Shown one piece after another: positions 1 through 5,995 of a stretch of DNA of 14,643 nucleotides (position 1 is its first letter; each line of letters begins with the position of its first letter). Source of the stretch: Gordonia sp. (in: high G+C Gram-positive bacteria). GTDB taxonomy: Bacteria; Actinomycetota; Actinomycetes; Mycobacteriales; Mycobacteriaceae. The position numbers were made by a program, and so were the translations under genes. The notes under the pieces are model-generated. The model searched no databases. It was not told the DNA's origin and worked only from the letters and a program-made list of their open reading frames with translations. The stretch lies in assembly GCA_030152405.1 (NCBI GenBank), contig JASLJL010000040.1:1-14643 (forward strand). The letters run 5' to 3'.

Positions 1-54
1 TGACGCCGCGGACGCCTGAGAGGCTCCGACGTCGACGTTGAGTCCACTGGTCAT
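1..54 (-). CDS. Partial unknown protein, N-terminus only (fifth gene of ESX accessory cluster)
   Basis: Only the first 18 codons are in the window; the gene runs off the left edge. It starts with an ATG read on the minus strand and begins MTSGLNVDVGASQASAAS. A good ribosome binding site (AGGAAAGGA) lies about 6 bases before the ATG, inside the 25-base gap after the EspA-like gene, so it is probably the next gene of the same transcript. The visible piece is too short to name a family. By context it may be another ESX-secreted or accessory protein (inference). Confidence 0.6.
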   Translation of the reverse strand, partial: MTSGLNVDVGASQASAAS

Positions 55-79
55 GTGTGTTCCTTTCCTGAGCGCCGGA

Positions 80-1279
80 TCAGACCGATTCGGCGAGGTC
101 TACGGGTCCGGACTGCAGCCGGAAGGCGACGTCGGCACCGAACGCCGGACCGAGCAACGCGGACAGATCCGCGTCGGAGGCACCCGCCGGCGCAGAAGCC
201 GGAGTCGATGACACCGACGCGGCCAGCACGGACGGCGCTGTCCCCGGTTGCAATCCCGGCTGCAGTGTCGCCGAGGCGTTCGAGGTGGTCGGGCACTCCG
301 CGAGCTGAACGGGCCGATCGGGGACTCCCACGGACGGTGTCGCGCCGGTCGGCACGGCGCCCGTCGTGGTCGGGCCCCCGGTGGCCGCGGCCCGCACGAC
401 GGCAGGCTTCGCGTCGGTCGGCGACGATCCCGTCGGCTGGGTACCCGGCTGTTGGGTACCAGTCTGGGCGGGCGTGCACGAGCTGCAGCACGTCGCCCTC
501 GTGCCGTCAACGGGCGGCGGCGTCTGCGACGGCGTGCCGCGGTTCTGGGTCGCCGTCGTGCGTCCGAGCATCGCCGAGACGAGCGGAACCGCGGCACCGA
601 TGAGCCCGGAGAGTGCGTCCCCCGACAGCACACCTCCGGGCTTCGGCGTCGGGCCCACCGGAACGGGCGCACCCGCCGCGGTAAGGCTCGCGGTGGGGCC
701 GGCCAGCTGAGCCCGCGTCGCGGCGACGATCGCGAGTCCTTGCGCGAGCCCGTCGGCGGCGATACCGAGGGCGGCCAGTTGCCCGGGAGGCGTGGCGAGC
801 GTCGGCGCCGTCGCAGCGAGCAGACCGGCGGTCTTGGCTATGACGCCCTGCAGTCCTGCCATTCCCGCCCCGACGATCCCGGCCGCCACCTGGACGTCCG
901 CGGCGATCGCCGTACCCCGTGCGGCGACGGCGCCCGACTGCCCCGCGGTGCTCGTCGCCTTGCCGATCGCCGCCGTCGCGGCCGTGCCGAGCCACTGCCC
1001 GTCCACCGACGAGACCGCTTTGAGCAGTGTGGACGCTCCCGTCTCGAGCAGGCCCGACAGCCCCGTCAACGACTCCACCGGGTTCCCTGGCCCGCCGAGA
1101 CGACCGGTCCCGAACGCTCCCAGGAGGTCGACGATCGGTTTGACGAGGGCGGCCGGATCAAGACCGGGCAGCGTCGGCAGAGCAGGCAGATCGATCCCGG
1201 GGATCTCCGGGAATCGAACGTGCAGCGGCGCGGGCGTCTTCGCGACCCCGAGGTCGGCGAGAACGTCGTCGCAGGTCAT
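80..1279 (-). CDS. EspA-like ESX secretion-associated protein with WLG motif
   Basis: Predicted protein of 399 residues, starting at the ATG whose first bases overlap the TGA of the EspC-like gene (ATGA). Residues 20-60 are rich in Pro and Leu. Around residues 90-112 a GQWLGTAA segment resembles the W-x-G turn of WXG100/EspA-type ESX substrates (EspA of M. tuberculosis has GDGWLGSAA, from memory). Residues 113-200 are Ala/Gly-rich and probably helical. Residues 201-365 form a low-complexity Thr/Pro/Gly/Ala tail with a cysteine cluster (CCSSC, 264-268, plus Cys329). The last 30 residues are more ordered. No signal peptide or clear membrane span is seen. In M. tuberculosis espA is followed by espC; here the EspC-like gene comes first and is translationally coupled. 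Likely role: co-secreted ESX substrate (inference). A longer reading that starts at 1804 is only an open frame through the two upstream genes. Confidence 0.75.
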   Translation of the reverse strand: MTCDDVLADLGVAKTPAPLHVRFPEIPGIDLPALPTLPGLDPAALVKPIVDLLGAFGTGRLGGPGNPVESLTGLSGLLETGASTLLKAVSSVDGQWLGTAATAAIGKATSTAGQSGAVAARGTAIAADVQVAAGIVGAGMAGLQGVIAKTAGLLAATAPTLATPPGQLAALGIAADGLAQGLAIVAATRAQLAGPTASLTAAGAPVPVGPTPKPGGVLSGDALSGLIGAAVPLVSAMLGRTTATQNRGTPSQTPPPVDGTRATCCSSCTPAQTGTQQPGTQPTGSSPTDAKPAVVRAAATGGPTTTGAVPTGATPSVGVPDRPVQLAECPTTSNASATLQPGLQPGTAPSVLAASVSSTPASAPAGASDADLSALLGPAFGADVAFRLQSGPVDLAESV

Positions 1280-1581
1280 CGCGCACTCAGTCCGGCGCCC
1301 GCGGCGCTGTCTGCGGTGGCGAGATCGGCGAGGCCCGCCTCCGCGGCGGCCGCGGTGGCGGTGTGGACGGCGGCGAGCTGCCCGACGGCTCGGAGATGAT
1401 TCGCCTCGGCGACGGTGTACGCCGCGAGGAACTCCTGACCGATCAGTCCGAACGCCGCCGCCATGGTGGCGGACCGACCGGCGTCTAGCGTCGCCGCACC
1501 GAGCGTGGTGGCCCCGAGCGCTGCCGACGTCGCCCCGAACGCCTCCACAGCCGCCGGCACCACGTGCACCTGTCCGTTCAT
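1276..1581 (-). CDS. EspC-like small protein, DUF2580 / ESX-1 secretion-associated family
   Basis: A 101-residue protein. It begins MNGQVHVVPAAVEAFGATSA, followed by the Ala-rich helical pattern typical of EspC/DUF2580 proteins, which are small helical-hairpin ESX substrates or partners. FGLIGQEFLAAY at 44-55 fits the turn and second helix of the family. A YxxxE match (YTVAE, 55-59) exists but lies mid-protein. Where the family normally has its C-terminal YxxxD export signal there is LATAD (87-91), so the tyrosine appears to be lost. The ATG overlaps the upstream TGA and its own TGA overlaps the next ATG, both as ATGA, so translation is coupled with the YbaB-like and EspA-like neighbours. Family assignment is by pattern and context, not by a search. 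Confidence 0.72.
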   Translation of the reverse strand: MNGQVHVVPAAVEAFGATSAALGATTLGAATLDAGRSATMAAAFGLIGQEFLAAYTVAEANHLRAVGQLAAVHTATAAAAEAGLADLATADSAAGAGLSAR

Positions 1582-1973
1582 CGTCGCCCCTCCGCTTTCG
1601 TTCGTGTCTCTTGCAAAGTTGGACGCACCGGAGCCTCGTTCGGTTCCATCGACACGCCTGTCGGTTCGAAGCCGGTGAGCTCGGCGAACTCGGCAACGAA
1701 GGCCGACATGATCTCGCTGCGCTCAGCGAACGCCCTGGTGGCGGCGCGCACCGCCGTGGTGACGATGGCGTCGGCGAGTCGGGCAGGTTGCGCTCGCACG
1801 GCACCGGGCAGAAGCCGAAGAGCCGTCATCGCTCCGGTGACGTCGACGTCGACGATCACCCGCCCGCCGTCGCCGCTCTCGGTGACCGTGAGGGCGTCGA
1901 GCCGCGCTTGAACAGCCTCGAGAGCTTGGAGTTGAGTCTCGGCCCGTTGCTGGACGTCGTCCATCGTGGTCAT
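1578..1973 (-). CDS. YbaB/EbfC-like (EspL-like) protein
   Basis: A 131-residue protein from the ATG at 1973, which overlaps the stop of the preceding gene (ATGA). An alternative in-frame ATG lies three codons later. Residues 5-30 form a heptad-like helix (VQQRAETQLQALEAVQARLD), followed by a beta segment (GRVIVDVDVTGAMTALRLLP, 37-56) and then helix (ARLADAIVTTAVRAATRAF), the order of the YbaB/EbfC nucleoid-associated fold. YbaB-like EspL (Rv3880c) is encoded in the ESX-1 locus of M. tuberculosis, so a cytosolic chaperone-like or regulatory role beside ESX substrates is plausible (inference). An open frame extends upstream to 2171 but is not favoured, because the coupled ATG fits the pattern of the other junctions. 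Confidence 0.78.
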   Translation of the reverse strand: MTTMDDVQQRAETQLQALEAVQARLDALTVTESGDGGRVIVDVDVTGAMTALRLLPGAVRAQPARLADAIVTTAVRAATRAFAERSEIMSAFVAEFAELTGFEPTGVSMEPNEAPVRPTLQETRTKAEGRR

Positions 1974-2299
1974 CGGCGGCCGCCCCCGGTGTCGAGGAGC
2001 TCCTCCGATGCGACGAGCTCGGCCCGCGACGGCAGGCCGAGCAACGACAGAGTCTCGTCGGGCACTCCCTGGCCCGCGAGCATCGTTCGCCGACGGACAC
2101 CAGCGGTCAGGCCGGCCAGCCGGCACAGCGAGAGAATGTCGGCGGCGAGTTCGGTCGGTTCCCGCCGGCACTGGGCTGGTTCGAGGCGCATCGCGACCGG
2201 CAGTCCGGTGGACGTGCAGGTGACGCTGATGCCGCCGCCGCGGGAGCGAACGGTCGTCAGTCCGTCGGAGGTTGCCTCGTTCTCACTCTTGGTCTCCAT
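1970..2299 (-). CDS. Short YbaB-like protein, first gene of ESX accessory operon
   Basis: A 109-residue protein. The ATG at 2299 is the first start after an in-frame stop, and no strong Shine-Dalgarno sequence precedes it. Residues 22-65 (GGGISVTCTSTGLPVAMRLE, then ELAADILSLCRLAG) match the beta strands plus helix of the YbaB fold. The long N-terminal coiled-coil helix of the next gene's product is absent. The C-terminal 40 residues are unlike the core and end in GGGRR; the next protein also ends in GRR. It is probably a diverged partner of the following YbaB-like protein. It heads the minus-strand operon and faces the ParA/MinD gene across 118 bp. I do not recognise a specific orthologue. 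Confidence 0.68.
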   Translation of the reverse strand: METKSENEATSDGLTTVRSRGGGISVTCTSTGLPVAMRLEPAQCRREPTELAADILSLCRLAGLTAGVRRRTMLAGQGVPDETLSLLGLPSRAELVASEELLDTGGGRR

Positions 2300-2417
2300 G
2301 AAAGGTCAGACGCACCAAACCCGATTTCGGTTCCATTTCCGTTTCCGCGGGCATGTCGTGTTTGCGTCGGAGTACCGTTCCGGCCACTGCAGCGAAGACC
2401 GTACAGGGGGCACACTC
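2300..2417. promoter_or_regulatory. Divergent promoter region between esp-like operon and minD-like gene
   Basis: This 118-bp spacer separates the start of the minus-strand operon from the ATG of the MinD-like gene, so both promoters should lie here or slightly inside the genes. It is clearly less GC-rich than its flanks. I cannot pick a convincing -35/-10 pair for either direction. The only clear signal is GGGGG about 7 bases before the plus-strand ATG. Confidence 0.5.
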
Positions 2418-3629
2418 ATGACCACAGATCAGACCGCACCGGCGTCGTTCGACCAGGACGCTCCGCCGTGGCTGACGCCGGCGACGCCGGGACCGCTCCC
2501 GCACCCGCCGGTCGTGGACCACGGATTCGCACCGGGCGAGATCGATCTGTCGGGGATCGTGCCGCCCGCGGTTCCGCTGCCCGACTCTCCACCGCCTATG
2601 TCGGCGCCGCCGCCTGCTCCCCCTCGTCGACCGTCGCCGATCCAGCCGCCGCCGCGGCCCCTATCACCTGCTGCAGCGACCCGATCCGGGCCGGCGCTCG
2701 ACGAGGTGGCGCTGATCCGGAAGGCCCGTCGCGCGCCCGGTCACGGCTGGCGGCGAGCGGTGCACACCCTCACCGCGGGCGCGGTGAATCCCGGGGAGTC
2801 CCCCGCCGAACTCGAGTACCGCGATCTCCTCGAACGCGTCCGACAGCCGGTCCGCGGGGACTACCGGATCGCGGTGCTCTCCTTGAAGGGCGGCGTCGGC
2901 AAGACGACGACGACGGTGGGCCTCGGATCCACGTTCGCCTCCATGCGCGGCGATCGAGTGATCGCCGTCGACGCCAACCCCGATCTGGGAACGCTGGCGC
3001 AGCGGGTGCCGTCGCAGACGACGTCGACGGTCCGAGACCTGCTCGCCGACCCGGTCGTCGCCCGCTACTCGGACGTCCGAGCGCACACGTCTCAGGCGCT
3101 CAGCCGACTGGAGGTGCTCGCCTCCGAACGCGATCCCGCCGCGGCGGAGGCGTTCACCGACACCGAGTACCGCGCCGTCATGGCGATCCTGCAGCGGTAC
3201 TACAACATCATCCTCACCGACTGCGGAACCGGAATGTCCCACGGGACGATGCGCGGCGTGCTCGATCTGGCCGACGCCATCGTCCTGGTCAGCTCACCGG
3301 CGATCGACGGCGCACGCAGTGCCGGAGCCACCCTCGACTGGCTGCAGGGACACGGGTACGGGCACTTGATCGCGAGGTGTGTGGTCGTGCTCAGCTCCGC
3401 CCGGCCGGGCGCCTCGTCGATCGACGTCGGCAACCTCGCCCAGCACTTCCTCACGCGATGCAGGGCGGTCCAGACCATCGCCTACGACGATCACCTCGCC
3501 GAGGGCGCGGACGTCGACCTCGATCTTCTCGGCAGAGGCGCGCGCCGCTCGTTCGTGGAGCTCGCCGCGACGATCGCCGACGACTTCGGCGGCACCGGCC
3601 TGCGTCGACTGCCGCCGTTCGACGCCTGA
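2418..3629 (+). CDS. ParA/MinD-type ATPase with proline-rich N-terminus (EspI-like)
   Basis: A 403-residue protein from the ATG at 2418, preceded by GGGGG at about 7 bases. The frame is open far upstream, but that part lies opposite the minus-strand operon and is rejected. Residues 1-95 are rich in Pro and Ala and look disordered. Residues 148-390 are a deviant-Walker-A ATPase: KGGVGKTT (157-164), a VDANPD switch-like motif (184-189) and a Walker B-like strand IILTDCG (264-270). A disordered proline-rich head on a MinD-like ATPase is the architecture of EspI (Rv3876) of ESX-1, which has been linked to control of secretion by cellular ATP. It is divergent from esp-like genes, which fits an ESX role. 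A chromosome-partition role is less likely, as no parB or parS is nearby. Confidence 0.82.
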   Translation: MTTDQTAPASFDQDAPPWLTPATPGPLPHPPVVDHGFAPGEIDLSGIVPPAVPLPDSPPPMSAPPPAPPRRPSPIQPPPRPLSPAAATRSGPALDEVALIRKARRAPGHGWRRAVHTLTAGAVNPGESPAELEYRDLLERVRQPVRGDYRIAVLSLKGGVGKTTTTVGLGSTFASMRGDRVIAVDANPDLGTLAQRVPSQTTSTVRDLLADPVVARYSDVRAHTSQALSRLEVLASERDPAAAEAFTDTEYRAVMAILQRYYNIILTDCGTGMSHGTMRGVLDLADAIVLVSSPAIDGARSAGATLDWLQGHGYGHLIARCVVVLSSARPGASSIDVGNLAQHFLTRCRAVQTIAYDDHLAEGADVDLDLLGRGARRSFVELAATIADDFGGTGLRRLPPFDA

Positions 3630-3647
3630 TCGCGGAGGCGGTCAGGC
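3624..3647. terminator. Small inverted repeat between convergent genes (weak bidirectional terminator candidate)
   Basis: GCCTGA (3624-3629) and TCAGGC (3642-3647) form a 6-bp stem with a 12-base loop. The repeat covers both stop codons of the convergent minD-like and ndh genes, which are only 12 bases apart. There is no T-tract. Part of the symmetry arises simply because both genes end in Ala-stop. Confidence 0.3.
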
Positions 3648-4895
3648 CGCCGAACGCGCCTGGTCCGCGGGCTCGCCCGATGCCTGGACCTGGTCGAAGC
3701 CGGGACGCGCCCGACCCGCGAACGCCTTGAACCACGACGCGACGGCCGCGGCCCGGTTACGGAACCCGACGAGGTAGTACAGGTGGACTCCGAGCCACGC
3801 GAGCCAGCCGACGAACCCGGTCAGCTTGATGCCGAACGGCGCGTCGACGACCGCGTTGTGCCGGTTGACGACCGCCATGCTGCCCTTGTCCAGATACTCG
3901 AACTCGGTTCCGGCGGCCCGCTTGCCGCGGATCACGTCTGCGACGAAGCGACCCTGCTGCATGGCGACAGGGCTCTGTCCCGGGTAGCCCTTCAGGCTGG
4001 TCATGTCGCCGATCGCGTACACGTCCGCGCGGTCGCCGACCGTGAGATCGGGATCCACGAGAAGTCGACCCGCCCGATCGGTGGCGCAGCCGGTCGCATC
4101 GGCGATCACCTTCGCGAGTCCGGAGGCCTGCACACCCGCCGACCAGATCACCGTGCGCGACTCCAGCACCCGCTCGTCGTCACCGCTGCGGAGCGTCACG
4201 CGTCCGTCGGCGATGTCGGTGACGAACGTGTCGGTGAGCACCTCGACCCCTGACGACTCGAGTGTCCGACGGGTGAACGCGGACAGCTTGCCTCCGTAGA
4301 CGGGAAGCAGGTCGCCCGCCCCCTCGACGAGGTACACCTTCGCCGGGACGTCGGTGAAGTGTCGGGTGCTGAGTTCGCGGATCTGCCCGGCGATCTCCAC
4401 GCCCGTCGCGCCGCCGCCGACCACGACGTAGGTGTGCGCGTCGGTGTCGTCGGCGGGGCGGGTGAAGCAGTCGAGCAGGTGCGCGCGGAGTGTGACGGCG
4501 TCGTCGAGCGTCTTCAGCGAAAACGTGCGGTCGGCCCACTCGTCGTGCCCGAAGTAGCCCTGCGTCACCCCGGCCGCCGCGACGAGACTGCGGTAGCCGA
4601 TCTGCTCCTCGCCCTCGTCCGTGGTGTAGGTCAGCACCTTGCGGTCCGCGTCGACGCCGGTCACGTATCCGCGGATCACTGAGACGCTCTTCTTCTGCTC
4701 GAGAACGTCCGCGATGCTCGGCGCGATCTCCTCGGACTCGAGGACGCCGGTCGCGACCTGGTAGAGCAGCGGCTGGAAGAGGTGCTCGTCGGTCGCCGAG
4801 ATCAGGACGGTCTCGACCTTCGACTTGGCGAGCCGCTTGGCGGCGGCGAGCCCTCCGAATCCCGATCCGACGATCACGACGTCCGTGGTCCGCAT
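3642..4895 (-). CDS. ndh: Type II NADH dehydrogenase (NDH-2), FAD-dependent NADH:quinone oxidoreductase
   Basis: A 417-residue protein. NDH-2 passes electrons from NADH to menaquinone at the inner membrane face without pumping protons. It has a first dinucleotide fold GSGFGG (10-15), a quinone-site-type segment FQPLLYQVATG (40-50), a second fold GGGATGVEIAG (160-170), the FAD-binding YAIGDM (293-298) followed by AMQQG (311-315), and a hydrophobic or amphipathic C-terminal stretch FVGWLAWLGVHLYYLVGF (361-378) as the membrane anchor. AAGGAG lies 8 bases before the ATG at 4895. A GTG three codons earlier is open but only 1 base from that site, so ATG is the start. It is shorter than M. tuberculosis Ndh (about 463 residues). 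It is divergent from a LysR regulator, which may control it. Confidence 0.93.
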   Translation of the reverse strand: MRTTDVVIVGSGFGGLAAAKRLAKSKVETVLISATDEHLFQPLLYQVATGVLESEEIAPSIADVLEQKKSVSVIRGYVTGVDADRKVLTYTTDEGEEQIGYRSLVAAAGVTQGYFGHDEWADRTFSLKTLDDAVTLRAHLLDCFTRPADDTDAHTYVVVGGGATGVEIAGQIRELSTRHFTDVPAKVYLVEGAGDLLPVYGGKLSAFTRRTLESSGVEVLTDTFVTDIADGRVTLRSGDDERVLESRTVIWSAGVQASGLAKVIADATGCATDRAGRLLVDPDLTVGDRADVYAIGDMTSLKGYPGQSPVAMQQGRFVADVIRGKRAAGTEFEYLDKGSMAVVNRHNAVVDAPFGIKLTGFVGWLAWLGVHLYYLVGFRNRAAAVASWFKAFAGRARPGFDQVQASGEPADQARSAA

Positions 4896-5020
4896 GGTCC
4901 TCACTCCTTAGGTCTGCGATTCCTTCTATATCCAGGTTCCTAGAACCAGGACGCATCGACAAGCTAGTCGAGCAGGCGATCTCTACTTGTTTCCATCTGC
5001 TTTGTTCATACAATGACGGA
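4896..5020. promoter_or_regulatory. Divergent ndh/lysR regulatory region with two inverted repeats
   Basis: This 125-bp spacer holds GGTTC-CTA-GAACC (4935-4947) and TCGAC-N6-GTCGA (4956-4971), two inverted repeats of the size bound by LysR-type dimers. A weak -10-like TATAGA for ndh reads on the minus strand at 4930-4925, without a convincing -35. The first repeat would lie just upstream of that -10. Binding by the adjacent LysR protein is inference from the usual divergent layout. Confidence 0.55.
4987..5014 (+). promoter_or_regulatory. lysR promoter consistent with leaderless transcript
   Basis: TTGTTT (4987-4992) and TACAAT (5009-5014) are separated by 16 bases. The -10 ends exactly 7 positions before the ATG at 5021, so transcription would start on or next to the A of the start codon. 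No Shine-Dalgarno sequence exists before the ATG. This is the usual signature of a leaderless actinobacterial mRNA. Confidence 0.62.
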
Positions 5021-5887
5021 ATGGAGTTTCGTCAGCTCGAATACGTCGCCGCGGTCGCCGAGACAGGCGGGTTCTCACGCGCCGCCGCGCGATGCTTCGT
5101 CTCCCAGTCGGCGATCAGCCACCAGGTCGCGGCCCTGGAGCGCGAGTTGGCGACGGAGTTGTTCGACCGCAGTCAACGTCGAGTGCGACTCACGGAGGCG
5201 GGTGAGACCCTGCTTCCGTTCGCCAAAGACCTCCTGGCGATGCGGGACGCGGCGATCGCGGCGACCGCGCCGCGACCGGAGCGCGTGCGGATCGCGGCCA
5301 ACATGTCGTTCGCGCGCTCGGCGCTGGCCGCGGTCTCGGCCGTCCGTGAACAGCACCCGGAGGCCGAGATCGACTTCCTGATCAAGCCGTTCGCCCAGCG
5401 GATCGACGCCGTCGCCTCCGGCGAGGCCGATCTCGCCCTGGTGCGCGGCTCGGTGGACCGCGACAACCTCTACCTCGATCCGCTGTGGGTCGATCAACCC
5501 GTCATCGCGTTCAACTCGCGGCATCCGCTCGCCGCGGGCGGGCAGGCCCCGTCGCCTGCCCAGCTGGCGTCCTATCCCCTGCTGCTCCCTCCTCCGGAAC
5601 GCCAGGCCCTCCTGCACGATCTCGTCCGACGCGCGTTCGCCCGAGCCGACGCCGAGGTGCAGTTCGGGCCGGAGATCCGGGAGGGCCACTCGGTGGCGTT
5701 CGAACTGATCAACCTTCCCGACGCGTGGACGGTCCTGTACGAAGATCCCCTGCAACCGGGCATCTCGTGCCGTCGCAGTCTGAGCTTCACGCTTCCGGTC
5801 TCCGCCGTTCTGCGCGTCGACGCGAAGCCGAACGCCCTCGTCGCAGAGCTGCTCACCGAACTGTCCGGCGGGTTCCGCCGGACCTGA
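5021..5887 (+). CDS. LysR-family transcriptional regulator
   Basis: A 288-residue protein, the normal length for this family. It begins MEFRQLEYVAAVAETGGFSR. The winged helix-turn-helix covers roughly residues 5-60, with the recognition segment VSQSAISHQVAALERELATELFDR (27-50). Residues 88-285 form the periplasmic-binding-like effector domain (RIAANMS, then the EADLALVRG segment). The divergent partner is ndh, and the spacer holds inverted repeats, so control of ndh, of itself, or of both is plausible. The start is supported by the -10 placed for a leaderless transcript; an upstream ATG at 5013 is out of frame. The effector is unknown. Confidence 0.9.
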   Translation: MEFRQLEYVAAVAETGGFSRAAARCFVSQSAISHQVAALERELATELFDRSQRRVRLTEAGETLLPFAKDLLAMRDAAIAATAPRPERVRIAANMSFARSALAAVSAVREQHPEAEIDFLIKPFAQRIDAVASGEADLALVRGSVDRDNLYLDPLWVDQPVIAFNSRHPLAAGGQAPSPAQLASYPLLLPPPERQALLHDLVRRAFARADAEVQFGPEIREGHSVAFELINLPDAWTVLYEDPLQPGISCRRSLSFTLPVSAVLRVDAKPNALVAELLTELSGGFRRT

Positions 5888-5926
5888 CCGCCCGTGCCGG
5901 ACGTCCCACTGAGTCGGACGAAGTGG

Positions 5927-5956
5927 TTGACGTGGATCACACTCCCGCTTTAGTTT
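5927..5956 (+). promoter_or_regulatory. Promoter of the fadD-NTF2 operon
   Basis: TTGACG (5927-5932) is separated by 18 bases from TAGTTT (5951-5956). It lies about 40 bases before the GTG of fadD and immediately before an inverted-repeat operator, so a bound repressor would cover the -10 edge and transcription start. Confidence 0.65.
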
Positions 5957-5973
5957 CGTTCCAATCAGGAACG
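5957..5973. promoter_or_regulatory. TetR-type operator in fadD promoter (copy 1)
   Basis: CGTTCCAATCAGGAACG is a perfect 6-bp inverted repeat with a 5-base centre. It starts directly after the -10 hexamer and 30 bases after the start of TTGACG. A near copy sits upstream of the tetR gene at 8923-8939: 12 of 17 bases match, and the flank continues GGAACGTA.TTG. The shared site suggests that the neighbouring TetR protein represses both transcripts. Confidence 0.7.
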
Positions 5974-5995
5974 TAATTGACTGCCGGGAGGCGCC

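Noticed and set aside
410..490. Short direct repeats around GGGTACC in the EspA-like tail
   Set aside because: They encode the low-complexity Gly-Thr-Gln-Pro repeats of the tail and show no array spacing, so not a CRISPR or mobile-element end.
248..1399. Plus-strand open frame opposite the EspA-like gene
   Set aside because: Arg-rich shadow translation; the minus strand shows coupled starts and family motifs.
792..2417. Upstream extension of the MinD-like gene
   Set aside because: The frame is open, but it runs opposite the coupled esp-like operon. The ATG at 2418 has a ribosome binding site and gives the normal EspI-like architecture.
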